Shown here piece by piece: positions 8,410-16,813 of a stretch of 64,000 nt of DNA; within the stretch, counting starts at the first letter, position 1; every line of letters starts with the position of its first letter. The notes under the pieces are model-generated. The model did no database searches. It was not told where the DNA came from and saw nothing but the letters and a program-made list of their open reading frames with translations. The translations under genes and the position numbers were made by a program. This DNA comes from Streptomyces spinoverrucosus (GTDB lineage Bacteria; Actinomycetota; Actinomycetes; Streptomycetales; Streptomycetaceae): NCBI RefSeq assembly GCF_006539505.1, contig NZ_BJND01000051.1, positions 1 through 64,000 of the forward strand, read 5' to 3'.

Positions 8410-8614
8410 GGTCAGCACTCCTCATCTGATCAGGTGCGCCGACCATATCGATCACCACTGACAATGCCGCGGCGAGACGAACGACCGCCGGACGCGGAGG
8501 GGGTCAGGGCAGCGAGCCGCTTCCATGGATACCCCGAGGTGGTACGCCGGCCGTGAATGACCGGCGTGCCGGAACCCGTCGTAAGTGCTCAGCGGAATCG
8601 AAATTGACGAATGG

Positions 8615-9148
8615 TCACGGCGCCGGTGGAAGCCCCATCGTCCTGGTAAAGGTGGCGGGGTCGTCCTCGAAGCCGTGGATACCGGCGTGGAAGTCCCACA
8701 CCCCGGAGTCGCCGCGCACGAACTCCGCTACCTTCGCCGCCGTGGAGCTGAGGACGCTGCCGAAGTCGTCCGTGGTGAGGTCGGTGTAGTCCTCGCGGAT
8801 CCGCAGGGTCGGCTTGATCACGCTGACGAAGGTGCGGCGGGCGGGGCGCTGCTGGATGATGACGCCGACCACCACGCGCGCGTAGCGCGGGTCCAGCCGG
8901 TCGAGTTCGACTGTCAGGACCTCGTCCCAGCCGAAGCCCTTGCCGTCCTTGCTGTCCCGGTTGAGGGTGATGGTCCCGTCCGGTGAGCGGCGGTCGAAGT
9001 GGACCACGTAGGCCGGATCGCCGTAGGGATCGCTCCCCAGGTAGGTCGCGGCGACTATGTCCAGATCGGTGGGCGGCTGACCCGCCGCACTAGGGTCCCA
9101 CTTCACCGCGATCTCGACCTTGCGGATCCCCTTGGTGATGTCGCTCAT
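8615..9148 (-). CDS. TerD family protein
   Basis: A 177-residue TerD/CABP-type stress protein. TerD domains bind Ca2+ and belong to tellurite-resistance/chemical-stress loci. Motifs seen are VAVKWDPS near the N-terminus, DLDIVAATYL, HFDRRSPDG, NRDSKDGKGFGWDEVLTVELDRLDP (acidic Ca-binding loop, read in two parts) and VVVGVIIQQ. The start ATG 9148 is preceded by GGGGGA; a 24-residue upstream extension is unlikely. Unlike the classical ter operon it stands alone. It is divergent from the gene at 9297. Confidence 0.85.
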   Translation of the reverse strand: MSDITKGIRKVEIAVKWDPSAAGQPPTDLDIVAATYLGSDPYGDPAYVVHFDRRSPDGTITLNRDSKDGKGFGWDEVLTVELDRLDPRYARVVVGVIIQQRPARRTFVSVIKPTLRIREDYTDLTTDDFGSVLSSTAAKVAEFVRGDSGVWDFHAGIHGFEDDPATFTRTMGLPPAP

Positions 9149-9284
9149 CGGACGTCCCCCTTCCCGTGTGACCGCAGCCCTAACTGCCGGGCGGCCCAAG
9201 CCGGTTGTCCATCCTGCCACGCGCGCGGGCGGGTGTGCGCGAGTGCGCCGCGTCCAGACGTGACCGGCGCCACGCCCGTGGCCT

Positions 9285-9290
9285 TACGAT
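9285..9290 (+). promoter_or_regulatory. -10 element TACGAT, leaderless start
   Basis: TACGAT ends 6 nt before the GTG at 9297, and no purine-rich ribosome site is present. This spacing puts +1 at the start codon. Confidence 0.5.
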
Positions 9291-9296
9291 GGCGCG

Positions 9297-9902
9297 GTGC
9301 TGGTCAAGTGGATTCGCTGCACCGTGGTGGACCGCCGCGGCTTCGAGCGGGGGCAGCGAAAGTGGGCGGGGCTTCTGGGGGAGCCGGGATTTCGGGGACA
9401 GGGCGGAGGCTGGAGCCGGGGGCGGACCTCGGTGGCGCACATCTTCGCTTTCTGGGAAAGCCGTGCCTTCTACGACTCCTTCATGGCCCGCTCCCACGAC
9501 CGGTTGGCGTCGGCCCAGTCCGGCACCTTCAAGGACGCCCAGGTCAGGCTGTTCGACTACCGCTTCGACGTGAAGACGGGCTTCGAACCGCGCTTCACGG
9601 ATGCCGACCTCATCAGGGTTGCCCTCTGTCGCGTCCGTGAGGAGCGCGTCGAGAACTTCACGCTGATGCAGGAGAAGGTCTGGAACCCCGCGATGGCCGG
9701 CTCGCCCGGGATGATCCGCGGCCTGTTCGCCGAGGCCCCGGGGCACGAGTTCATGGTCCTGTCGATGTGGCGGTCGGCCGCCGAGCACGGCAAGTACCGC
9801 ACCGAGCGCGTGGAGCGGCTCGCCCTGCGGGCCCAGACGGAGGCGGACATCGCGGCACTCACGGGCGACATCGTGGAGCTGGAGCCCACCTGGACCGTTT
9901 GA
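9297..9902 (+). CDS. DUF4937-like / YdbC-type conserved protein
   Basis: A 201-residue cytoplasmic protein. The N-terminal half (WIRCTVVDRRGFERGQRKW, HIFAFWESRAFYDSFMAR) and C-terminal half (IRVALCRVREERVENFTLMQ, HEFMVLSMWRSAAEHGKYR) look like two tandem dimeric alpha-beta-barrel modules, in which a WES/WRS turn precedes a helix. I assign it tentatively to the DUF4937 family of YdbC-like proteins. Function is unknown; such folds include monooxygenases and heme-interacting proteins. The start is GTG 9297, directly behind a -10 element. Confidence 0.7.
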   Translation: MLVKWIRCTVVDRRGFERGQRKWAGLLGEPGFRGQGGGWSRGRTSVAHIFAFWESRAFYDSFMARSHDRLASAQSGTFKDAQVRLFDYRFDVKTGFEPRFTDADLIRVALCRVREERVENFTLMQEKVWNPAMAGSPGMIRGLFAEAPGHEFMVLSMWRSAAEHGKYRTERVERLALRAQTEADIAALTGDIVELEPTWTV

Positions 9903-10008
9903 AATCCGGACCCGCAAAAGGTGTGCCCCGTGTGGCGCATGGTGCGGGAAGTGTGTGACCTACGCCGTAAGGAGCTCGTACGAGTGCTCGACATGCCGTC
10001 GCCCGATC

Positions 10009-10014
10009 TAGGGT
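10009..10014 (+). promoter_or_regulatory. -10 element TAGGGT, leaderless start
   Basis: TAGGGT lies 6 nt before ATG 10021 with no ribosome site between, so transcription should begin at the A of the ATG. Confidence 0.5.
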
Positions 10015-10020
10015 TTTGGC

Positions 10021-10680
10021 ATGGCACGACCACGGCGCATCGTCCTTGTCCGGCACGGCGAGTCAACGGGCAATGTTGATGACTCCGTGTACGAGCGCGA
10101 ACCCGACCACGCACTGGCACTGACCGAACGCGGTTGGCAACAGGCCGAGGAGACCGGCAAACAGCTCCGCGAAATCTTCGGCCGGGAACGCGTCAGTGTG
10201 TACGTCTCCCCCTACCGCCGTACCCACGAGACGCTCCGCGCCTTTCACCTCGACCCCGACCTCATACGCGTCCGCGAGGAGCCTCGGCTGCGGGAGCAGG
10301 ACTGGGGCAACTGGCAGGACTGTGACGACGTACGGCTGCAGAAGGCCTACCGCGACGCGTACGGGCACTTCTTCTACCGCTTCGCGCAGGGCGAGAGCGG
10401 CGCCGATGTTTACGACCGGGTCGGCGGCTTCCTGGAGAGCCTGTACCGCAGCTTCGAGGCGCCGGACCACCCACCGAACGTGCTGCTGGTGACGCACGGT
10501 CTGGCCATGCGGTTGTTCTGCATGCGCTGGTTCCACTGGACGGTCGCCGAGTTCGAGTCGCTGTCGAACCCGGGGAACGGGGAGATACGGATGCTCGTTC
10601 TGGGGGACAACGGCAAGTACACGCTTGACCGGCCGTTCGAGCGCTGGCGAGATCCGGAACCGTACGGGATCACTGGATAG
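10021..10680 (+). CDS. Histidine phosphatase family protein
   Basis: A 219-residue member of the phosphoglycerate-mutase-like histidine phosphatase superfamily. The phospho-accepting His is in VLVRHGES at residues 9-16 (RHG motif), further catalytic Arg/Glu in SPYRRTHET (about 63-71) and RLREQDWGN (about 92-100), and the second His in LLVTHGLAMRL (about 156-166). The substrate cannot be told from sequence; relatives act on sugar phosphates, alpha-ribazole phosphate or phosphoproteins. It is followed 12 bp later by the ADP-ribosylglycohydrolase gene, probably in one transcript. Confidence 0.9.
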   Translation: MARPRRIVLVRHGESTGNVDDSVYEREPDHALALTERGWQQAEETGKQLREIFGRERVSVYVSPYRRTHETLRAFHLDPDLIRVREEPRLREQDWGNWQDCDDVRLQKAYRDAYGHFFYRFAQGESGADVYDRVGGFLESLYRSFEAPDHPPNVLLVTHGLAMRLFCMRWFHWTVAEFESLSNPGNGEIRMLVLGDNGKYTLDRPFERWRDPEPYGITG

Positions 10681-10692
10681 AGTGGCAGGGCA

Positions 10693-11595
10693 ATGACTGA
10701 CTCCTCTTCCGGCGGGCGCGTGGACCGCGCCCTGGCCAGCCTGCGCGGACTCGCGGTGGGGGACGCGCTGGGCTCCCAGTTCTTCGTGCCGGTGAACTAC
10801 CCGCTGCTCAAACGCCGCGAGCTGCCGCCTGGGCCCTGGCAGTGGACCGACGACACGGAAATGGCCTGCTCCGTGGTCGCCGTCCTCGTCGCCCACCAGC
10901 GCATCGACCAGGACGCCCTCGCCCGCTCCTTCGCCGAGCACCACGACTTCGACCGTGGCTACGGGCCCGCGGTCAACCGGCTGCTCCGGCTGATCCGGGA
11001 AGGCGGCGACTGGCGCGAGCTGTCCGCCGCGCTCTTCAACGGCCAGGGCTCCTGGGGCAACGGCGCCGCGATGCGTATCGCCCCGCTGGGCGCCTGGTAC
11101 GCGAACGACCCCGAGCAGGCCACGCACCAGGCGGAGATCTCCGCATATCCCACCCATCAGCACCGCGAGGCCGTGGTCGGCGCCATGGCCGTCGCCGCGG
11201 CCGCCGCGCTGGTCGCGGCCCCCGGCGGACCGTCCAGCCCCGAGTCGCTGCTCGACGACGTCGTCGCGCTCATCCCGAAGAGCGCGGTCGGTGCCGGTTT
11301 GCGCAGGGCCCGGGACATGCTCGACTACGGCGACCCGGCCACGGTCGCGGCGGTACTGGGCTGCGGTCGGCGTACGACCGCCCATGACACCGTGCCCTTC
11401 GCCCTCTGGTCGGCCGCGCGCTCCCTCGGCGACTACGAGCAGGCGTTCTGGACGACCGCGCAGGTCGGCGGCGACGTGGACACCACCTGCGCCATCGTGG
11501 GCGGAGTGCTTGCCGCGGGGAAGGCGGGGACGCCGCCCGCGCAGTGGGTGGGGCGGACGGAGGCACTGCCGGACTGGGTGAGGGTGTCGGCTTAG
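10693..11595 (+). CDS. ADP-ribosylglycohydrolase family protein
   Basis: A 300-residue DraG/ARH-fold hydrolase that removes ADP-ribose from proteins or small molecules. Di-magnesium ligands are visible: GLAVGDALGSQFF at about residues 17-29, WTDDTEMACSV (about 52-62) with the Asp-Asp pair, WGNGAAMRIAPLG (about 119-131), and TAQVGGDVDTTCAIVGG (about 255-271), which carries the C-terminal metal-binding Asp-x-Asp. Length is typical. It follows the histidine phosphatase by 12 bp; a -10-like TAGAGT at 10678-10683 could give it an extra near-leaderless start. Confidence 0.92.
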   Translation: MTDSSSGGRVDRALASLRGLAVGDALGSQFFVPVNYPLLKRRELPPGPWQWTDDTEMACSVVAVLVAHQRIDQDALARSFAEHHDFDRGYGPAVNRLLRLIREGGDWRELSAALFNGQGSWGNGAAMRIAPLGAWYANDPEQATHQAEISAYPTHQHREAVVGAMAVAAAAALVAAPGGPSSPESLLDDVVALIPKSAVGAGLRRARDMLDYGDPATVAAVLGCGRRTTAHDTVPFALWSAARSLGDYEQAFWTTAQVGGDVDTTCAIVGGVLAAGKAGTPPAQWVGRTEALPDWVRVSA

Positions 11596-12129
11596 CGCGT
11601 TGCTGTGATGTGGCGGCTTCGGGCAGCTGTGGCTTGGCGGGCCTCTGCCGTTGTGGCTGCGCGTGAATTCGCGCCCTGGCTCCTTGTCCTGTCGCTCCGC
11701 GGTCTGTGGCTTGGTCAGCCGTGGCTTCGTGACCTGAGTGACCTGCGGCGATCGACAATTCGAAACTCTCTGTGCACGCCGGGAACTCTCCGTGACCGCC
11801 CGCTCGTTGTCCCGGCAACTGCTGTGCGAGGTGCGCACATGCAGCAGACACGAGCGTCGTAGGGGGTGGTCATGGAAGCGTTGCAAGTCGTGTTCCTCGT
11901 GCTTGCGGTCGCCGCCGTGGCGTGGCGCGTCCGTCGGCCGGTCCGCGCCGGTGCGAGCCGGTGGGCGTCCGAATCGGTGCGGATGGCCGGGCGGCCGTCC
12001 TCCATGTCGCGCGTCCCGTGGCGGAGCCCCGGCCGTCCGCTGCCCTTCGCGGGTCGGCCAGGCCGTCGCGGACGTACCCCCGTCACGTCCGTCGACGCCC
12101 CACCGAGGCCGACCCGCGCCCTCCGCCCG
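11596..12129. other. Gene-poor gap before the exporter
   Basis: A 534-bp stretch with no convincing gene. The left half (11600-11860) is less G+C-rich and repeats GTGGCTTCG/GTGGCTTGG-like words. From ATG 11872 (GGGGG upstream) the plus strand reads a short hydrophobic start, MEALQVVFLVLAVAAVAW, but the frame has no stop until inside the TetR gene, so a real protein would have to be truncated or frameshifted. No terminator hairpin was recognised. Confidence 0.4.
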
Positions 12130-13680
12130 TCAGCCGACCACCGGGCCAGACGTGCCGGCCAGTGCGTCCAGGTCGGTCTTGCGCACCCGTATCACCAGCC
12201 ACGCGGTGACCATGGCGAGAACGGCCATGGCCGCGGCCGGTATGAAGGCCGTCGATATGCCCTGCGCGAGCACTTCGTGGCCCCAGGGCGCGGGCAGCTG
12301 ATGCGTCTGGGCGAACTCGGACTTTTGTTCCGCCGATCCGTCGGCGAGGAAGTGCGGCAGCTGTTTCTCCGCCTCGTCTTTGCTGGCCGTGCCGAACACG
12401 GTGGTGAGGATGGACAGGCCCAGCGAACCGCCCACCTGCTGTGTGGCGTTGAGCAGGCCGGACGCCGCGCCCGCCTCGTGCTGGGCGACACCGGAGACGG
12501 CGGTCACTGTCGCCGTGACGAAGTTGAGGCCCATGCCGAAGCCGAACACCAGCATCGGACCGAGCACTCCGCCGGCGTACGAGCTGTCGGGGCTGATGAA
12601 GGCCTGCCACACGAGGCCGACCACGACCAGCGCCGAGCCGACGAGCATGAACGGCTTGGGGCCGAGCACTGGCAGGAACCGCTGCGACAGACCCGCGCCG
12701 ACCACGATCGCGACCGTGACGGGCAGGAAGGCCAGACCCGCCCTGATCGGGCTGTATCCCAGCACGTTCTGCACGAACAGAACGATGTAGAAGAACATGC
12801 CGAACATGGCGGCGGCCAGGCTCAGCATGATCACGTACGTGCCCGAGCGGTTGCGGTCGGCGAACATCTTCAGCGGGGTGATCGGCTCCTTGGCCCGCGT
12901 CTCGATGAACACGAAGGCCAGCAGCAGCACCAGCGCGACACCGAACGACACGAGGGTCAGGTCGTCCCGCCAGCCCTCTTCGGCGGCCCGGATGAAGCCG
13001 TACACCAGGGACGCCATACCTATGGTCGAGGTCAGTGCGCCCGCTATGTCGAAGCGGCCGGGGTGGCGTTCGGACTCGTTGATGTAGAGCGGCGTCAGGA
13101 CGGCGATCAGCACACCGATCGGCACGTTGACGAAGAGCACCCAGCGCCAGTCGAGCCACTCCGTGAGCATTCCGCCGGCCAGCAGGCCGATGGCGCCGCC
13201 ACCGGCGGAGACGGCGGCGAAGACGCCGAACGCCCGGTTGCGTTCCGGTCCCTCGGCGAACGTGGTGGTGATCAGCGCCAGCGAGGTCGGCGACGCGATG
13301 GCGCCGCCCACACCCTGCAGGGCACGTGCGGCCAGCAACTGCCAGGGCTCCTGGGCGATGCCGCCCAGCAGCGAAGCGAAGGTGAACAGCAGGATGCCGG
13401 CCATGAAGACCCGGCGGCGGCCGAGGATGTCACCGGCGCGGGCGCCGAGCAGCAGCAGTCCGCCGAAGGTCAGCGTGTAGGCGCTGACCACCCAGGTGAG
13501 GTCGGTGGTGCTGAACGCAAGCGCTTCCTGAATCTGGGGAAGAGCGATGTTCACAATGGTGGCGTCGAGGACCACCATGAGTTGGCAGGCCGCGATGACG
13601 GTGAGCGCGATGCCCGGTCGCCCCTGGCGGCGGGCGGCAGTACTCGGTTTCTGGTCCTGGAGCTTCGGAGAGGTCGTCAC
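12130..13680 (-). CDS. MFS drug exporter, DHA2 (EmrB/QacA) family
   Basis: A 516-residue proton antiporter with 14 predicted membrane segments in the cytoplasmic membrane. After a 25-residue cytosolic head, TM1 is IALTVIAACQLMVVLDATIV with the DATIVNIALP motif of the 14-TM family (motif D1). Motif A between TM2 and TM3 is GARAGDILGRRRVF (about residues 79-92), and motif C in TM5 is VSAGGGAIGLLAGG. The start is GTG 13680 behind GGGGGA. It is divergent from the TetR gene, whose two operators cover the intergenic space, so export is probably induced by a TetR ligand. Substrate is unknown. Confidence 0.92.
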   Translation of the reverse strand: MTTSPKLQDQKPSTAARRQGRPGIALTVIAACQLMVVLDATIVNIALPQIQEALAFSTTDLTWVVSAYTLTFGGLLLLGARAGDILGRRRVFMAGILLFTFASLLGGIAQEPWQLLAARALQGVGGAIASPTSLALITTTFAEGPERNRAFGVFAAVSAGGGAIGLLAGGMLTEWLDWRWVLFVNVPIGVLIAVLTPLYINESERHPGRFDIAGALTSTIGMASLVYGFIRAAEEGWRDDLTLVSFGVALVLLLAFVFIETRAKEPITPLKMFADRNRSGTYVIMLSLAAAMFGMFFYIVLFVQNVLGYSPIRAGLAFLPVTVAIVVGAGLSQRFLPVLGPKPFMLVGSALVVVGLVWQAFISPDSSYAGGVLGPMLVFGFGMGLNFVTATVTAVSGVAQHEAGAASGLLNATQQVGGSLGLSILTTVFGTASKDEAEKQLPHFLADGSAEQKSEFAQTHQLPAPWGHEVLAQGISTAFIPAAAMAVLAMVTAWLVIRVRKTDLDALAGTSGPVVG

Positions 13681-13703
13681 TATGGGTCCCCCATGAATGG
13701 CTT

Positions 13704-13723
13704 AGTGAACGCTCGCGTTCACT
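13704..13723. promoter_or_regulatory. TetR operator 1
   Basis: AGTGAACGCTCGCGTTCACT is a perfect 20-bp palindrome with 9-bp arms, 24 bp upstream of the exporter start. A second copy lies 48 bp away (centre to centre). The placement predicts repression of the exporter by the divergent TetR protein. Confidence 0.85.
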
Positions 13724-13751
13724 GTCGTGCCAACCGTAGTGAGTCCCAAGT

Positions 13752-13771
13752 AGTGAACGCAACCGTTCACT
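13752..13771. promoter_or_regulatory. TetR operator 2
   Basis: AGTGAACGCAACCGTTCACT has the same 8-bp arms AGTGAACG/CGTTCACT as operator 1 with a CAAC centre. It lies 95 bp upstream of the tetR start and probably mediates autoregulation. Confidence 0.85.
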
Positions 13772-13866
13772 TAGATGGTTGTGGTGCCACGCGTCCCCCG
13801 CGGTCGCCACATGGCACGTCCCCGTTCCCCCCAACACCCGCTTCCCTGTTCGTTGGAGACACTCGG

Positions 13867-14490
13867 ATGGTTACTTCGCGCTGGACGGCCGCCCCCGCTC
13901 AGGCGGCCTCCTCCCGTCGGCGCGGTGCCGTGCTCGAACGCGCGATCCTCGAAGCCGCGCTGGAGCAACTCAGTACGGTCGGCTGGCACGGCCTCACGAT
14001 GGAGGGCGTGGCCACGCGTGCGCAGACCGGCAAGGCCGCGATCTACCGTCGTTGGCCGTCCAAGGAGGACCTCGTTGCCGATGCGCTGCGTGCCGGACTG
14101 CCGCGGATAGAGGCCGCACCCGACCTCGGGAGTGTGCGCGAAGATCTGGTGGCCCTGTGCCGCGTGGCGCGTGACGCGATGTACTCGCGCCCAGGCTCCG
14201 CGCTCCGCTCAGTGATTCACGAATGCGACAGCGTCCAGGCGGAGCGCTTCCACGACGTCATCGTGCAAGGGGTGGTGGAGCCCACGGTCAAGGTGCTGCG
14301 CGAGGTGATCGACCGCGGAATCGAGCGGGGGGAGGTGCGGCCCGACGCGGCGAACGGATACGTCTGCGACGCCATGCCGGCGATGATGATGTACCGGTCG
14401 AAGATATGCGGGAGCGAATGGTCGGACCAGGACATCGAGGAGATGGTCGACCAGTTGATGGTCCCGCTGCTGCGCACGACCGGGGGGTGA
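13867..14490 (+). CDS. TetR/AcrR family transcriptional regulator
   Basis: A 207-residue repressor. The N-terminal helix-turn-helix spans about residues 24-70 (ILEAALEQLSTVGWHGLTM, then VATRAQTGKAAIYRRWPSK, with the YRRW recognition helix end). The C-terminal 135 residues are the helical ligand/dimer domain of the TetR_C_16-like type (GVVEPTVKVLREVIDRGIERG). The start is ATG 13867, with GGAG 8 nt upstream; the same frame is open far upstream but antisense to the exporter. It is divergent from the exporter gene and the likely binder of the two AGTGAACG palindromes. Confidence 0.93.
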   Translation: MVTSRWTAAPAQAASSRRRGAVLERAILEAALEQLSTVGWHGLTMEGVATRAQTGKAAIYRRWPSKEDLVADALRAGLPRIEAAPDLGSVREDLVALCRVARDAMYSRPGSALRSVIHECDSVQAERFHDVIVQGVVEPTVKVLREVIDRGIERGEVRPDAANGYVCDAMPAMMMYRSKICGSEWSDQDIEEMVDQLMVPLLRTTGG

Positions 14491-14573
14491 GTCCGGGATG
14501 GTGCGGTCCCGGTGGTGGCTTGGGCGAACCAGGGTGTCGCAGGGGGTTGCGGGCGGCGTAGTCTAAGGGCGCC

Positions 14574-15275
14574 ATGCCGTACGAACCGCCTACTCACACC
14601 GTCGAGCGCTCCCTTCGCGCAACGACTGGAGCGAAGATCATTGCCGGTGTCGACGAGGTGGGGCGCGGCGCTTGGGCCGGGCCCGTCACCGTCTGTGCGG
14701 CGATCACCGGACTGCGTCGGCCTCCCATGGGCCTCACCGACTCCAAGCTGCTCACCGTGAAACGGCGGACCGAGCTCGCCGAGGAGTTGCGGACCTGGGT
14801 GACGTCGTACGCCCTGGGGCACGCGTCCCCGGAGGAGATCGACGATCTCGGGATGACGGCGGCGCTGCGGATCGCGGCGGTACGTGCCCTGGAGGGCCTG
14901 CCGGTCCGCCCCGACGCGGTGATCCTCGACGGCAAGCACGACTATCTCGGGACGCCGTGGCGGGTCCGTACGGTGATCAAGGGCGATCAGTCGTGCGTGG
15001 CCGTGGCGGCGGCCTCGGTGATCGCGAAGGTTCAGCGCGACAAAATGATGGCCGAACTGGGTATCGACCATGCAGACTTCGGTTTTGCGGACAACGCCGG
15101 GTATCCCTCACCCGTGCACAAGGCCGCACTGGCGGAGCGGGGCCCCACACCCCACCACCGGTTGTCGTGGGCGTATCTTGATGCGCTGCCCCAGTGGCGG
15201 CACCTCAAGAAGGCCCGCAGCTGGGCGGACGGAAGCGTTCCGGAGATCGAGGGTCAGCTCGGCTTCGATTTCTGA
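14574..15275 (+). CDS. rnhB: Ribonuclease HII
   Basis: Endonuclease that nicks RNA-DNA hybrids and single ribonucleotides in DNA; 233 residues, usual length. The active-site set is seen in IAGVDEVGRGAWAGPV (about residues 23-38, Asp-Glu pair), the DSKLL loop (about 62), the AAALRIAA... stretch and AVILDGKHDY (about 121, catalytic Asp). The usual KGDQSCVAVAAASVIAKV segment (about 141-158) is present. A -10-like TAGTCT lies 9 nt before ATG 14574 and no strong ribosome site is seen, so the leader is very short. Confidence 0.96.
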   Translation: MPYEPPTHTVERSLRATTGAKIIAGVDEVGRGAWAGPVTVCAAITGLRRPPMGLTDSKLLTVKRRTELAEELRTWVTSYALGHASPEEIDDLGMTAALRIAAVRALEGLPVRPDAVILDGKHDYLGTPWRVRTVIKGDQSCVAVAAASVIAKVQRDKMMAELGIDHADFGFADNAGYPSPVHKAALAERGPTPHHRLSWAYLDALPQWRHLKKARSWADGSVPEIEGQLGFDF

Positions 15276-15330
15276 CGGTTCCGGTCGCACGTATGTGCCA
15301 CCCACCGGCGCGAGCCGTACCAACGTTTGA

Positions 15331-15336
15331 TAGACA
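15331..15336 (+). promoter_or_regulatory. -10 element TAGACA, leaderless start
   Basis: TAGACA ends 7 nt before ATG 15344. It lies in a small palindrome TTGATAGACATCAA (15327-15340). Confidence 0.4.
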
Positions 15337-15343
15337 TCAACTC

Positions 15344-15994
15344 ATGCCTCTCATCCCCGAGGAGCCTCAGATTCACGAGAGTGCCCAGGGTCCCCGCGCT
15401 ACTCCGGCCAGCGGCCGTACCGCGCCGACCCCCCGTCCCGTACCCGGCCCCCGCCCCGCGGCCCCGCCGCGTCCTGGTCGTCCTGGCCCTCTCCGGCCCG
15501 CGCCGCCGGCGCAGCGTACGGGCGTGGCCGGGGCCAAGCCCGGGCCCGCGGGCCCGGCCCCAACTGCCGCTGCTGCGTCGTCCGCTCCGGCTTCGGCTCC
15601 GGCGACTCCGCAGATCCAGCTGATCCCCGCCCCGGTCGAGGGTGCGCTGGACGCTGCTGAGGAAGCCGTGGACCTGCTGCTGGAGTCCGGCCGCGCCCCC
15701 AGTGACGTGCTGGTGATCACCACCGGCGAGCCGCACCCCTGGGCCGCTCACGAGCTGTCCTTCGGCGAGGCTTCCTACTGGGCGCAGCACGATGCCCGCG
15801 ACGACGTCTTCTATGCCGACGCCGCCGTGGCCGACCGTGCCGCGTCCCGACCCGTGGTCGTGGTCGCCGTCAACGGCGGTTCCGACGCCGCTGCCGCCAC
15901 CGCACTGCCCCTGGCTCTCACCCGGGCCGGCGCCCTGCTGATCGTCTGCGGCGACCCGCAGCAGATCAACTCGGTGCTGGGTGCGGGCGTCTAG
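15344..15994 (+). CDS. Uncharacterised protein with proline-rich N-terminus and helicase-tail-like C-terminus
   Basis: A 216-residue protein. Residues 1-90 are Pro/Ala/Arg-rich and probably disordered. Residues 95-216 are ordered (VEGALDAAEEAVDLLLESG, DVLVITTGEPHPWA, RPVVVVAVNGG). The end, LPLALTRAGALLIVCGDPQQI, resembles motif VI and the following strand of UvrD/PcrA-type superfamily 1 helicases (VALTRAR..L.V.GD), but no ATPase core is present. It may therefore be a stand-alone remnant or accessory domain. Start ATG 15344 is leaderless by the -10 spacing. It is convergent with 16190-16813; I see no strong hairpin in the 195-bp gap. Confidence 0.75.
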   Translation: MPLIPEEPQIHESAQGPRATPASGRTAPTPRPVPGPRPAAPPRPGRPGPLRPAPPAQRTGVAGAKPGPAGPAPTAAAASSAPASAPATPQIQLIPAPVEGALDAAEEAVDLLLESGRAPSDVLVITTGEPHPWAAHELSFGEASYWAQHDARDDVFYADAAVADRAASRPVVVVAVNGGSDAAAATALPLALTRAGALLIVCGDPQQINSVLGAGV

Positions 15995-16189
15995 CCGGTT
16001 CCAGCAGATCGGGGGCGTTGGGCCGGCGAATGCGCCGTCCCGGCGGCAACTGCCCGGCGTGGCCTTTGGCATGCGCGGACGACGGGTGTGCGGGTGCCCT
16101 CCGGCCGGTGTTCGGAGAAGTGCTGTGCCGACCGTGCGTTCGTACGCTGTTGGTCTGCCGCGTTGGTCCGGTCTCGTCGTTCGTGGCTC

Positions 16190-16813
16190 TCAGCGGGCTG
16201 CCACGCGGCTCAGCACCTCGGAGGTGGCACCCCCGGTGCGCGGCGGTGGGGGCGGTGTCTCGGACGTCGCGAACGGCTCGGGCGCCGATGTGGAGTTGGG
16301 CCGGCGGCCGCCTCGGCCCTCGCCGAGGACCTGCCAGCCGTCGCGGGTCAGCGTGATGTATGCCCCGCAGCGCAGCCCGTGCAGTGTGCAGGCGTCGCGC
16401 AGGCCCCACATCCACGCGCCGTCCTCCTCCGTCCAACGCGCGTCGCCGTCACGGCAGTAGAGCAGCACGGCTGTGCGCACTGGCGTGCGGCGGCGCAGGT
16501 CGTGCGGGATGACGCGGCGCAGCTGGTCGAGCAGCGCGTTGCGGAACATCCAGCCGTCGGCGGGCGCCGGGCGCCTGGTGAACGAGGCACTCGCGCACAG
16601 TCGTTCGTCCACGTCGAGTACGGCCACGATCGCCGTCGACGGCTTGGGGCGGTGTCGCGCGTGCAGTCCGCTGACGACTTCCCGGGGGTTGCGCAGCAAC
16701 GGGATTCCCGCGGCGGCCCACTCCGCGGGCTCCAGCACTCGGGCCACGGCGTTGGCGGATGCGGCGGAGGTCGACGTGGCTGCCGCGGAGGACGGAGCGA
16801 ATCCGAAGGTCAC
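16190..16813 (-). CDS. Conserved hypothetical protein
   Basis: A 207-residue protein of unrecognised family. It has an Ala/Ser-rich head (1-25), a central globular part (VVSGLHARHRPKPSTAIVAV, RPAPADGWMFRNALLDQLRR, TAVLLYCRDGDARWTEEDGA, YITLTRDGWQVLGEGRG at about 155-170) and a low-complexity Pro/Thr tail. No signal peptide, membrane span or catalytic motif was recognised. The start is GTG 16813 with GGGAGGA just upstream. It is divergent from the RecQ-like gene, with about 296 bp between them. Confidence 0.7.
   Translation of the reverse strand: MTFGFAPSSAAATSTSAASANAVARVLEPAEWAAAGIPLLRNPREVVSGLHARHRPKPSTAIVAVLDVDERLCASASFTRRPAPADGWMFRNALLDQLRRVIPHDLRRRTPVRTAVLLYCRDGDARWTEEDGAWMWGLRDACTLHGLRCGAYITLTRDGWQVLGEGRGGRRPNSTSAPEPFATSETPPPPPRTGGATSEVLSRVAAR

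Noticed and set aside
11866..14490. An 874-codon plus-strand frame spanning the exporter and TetR genes
   Set aside because: Only the part from 13867 is TetR; the upstream part is antisense to the exporter and His/Gln/Arg-rich. Only the short start (11872) is kept as a finding.
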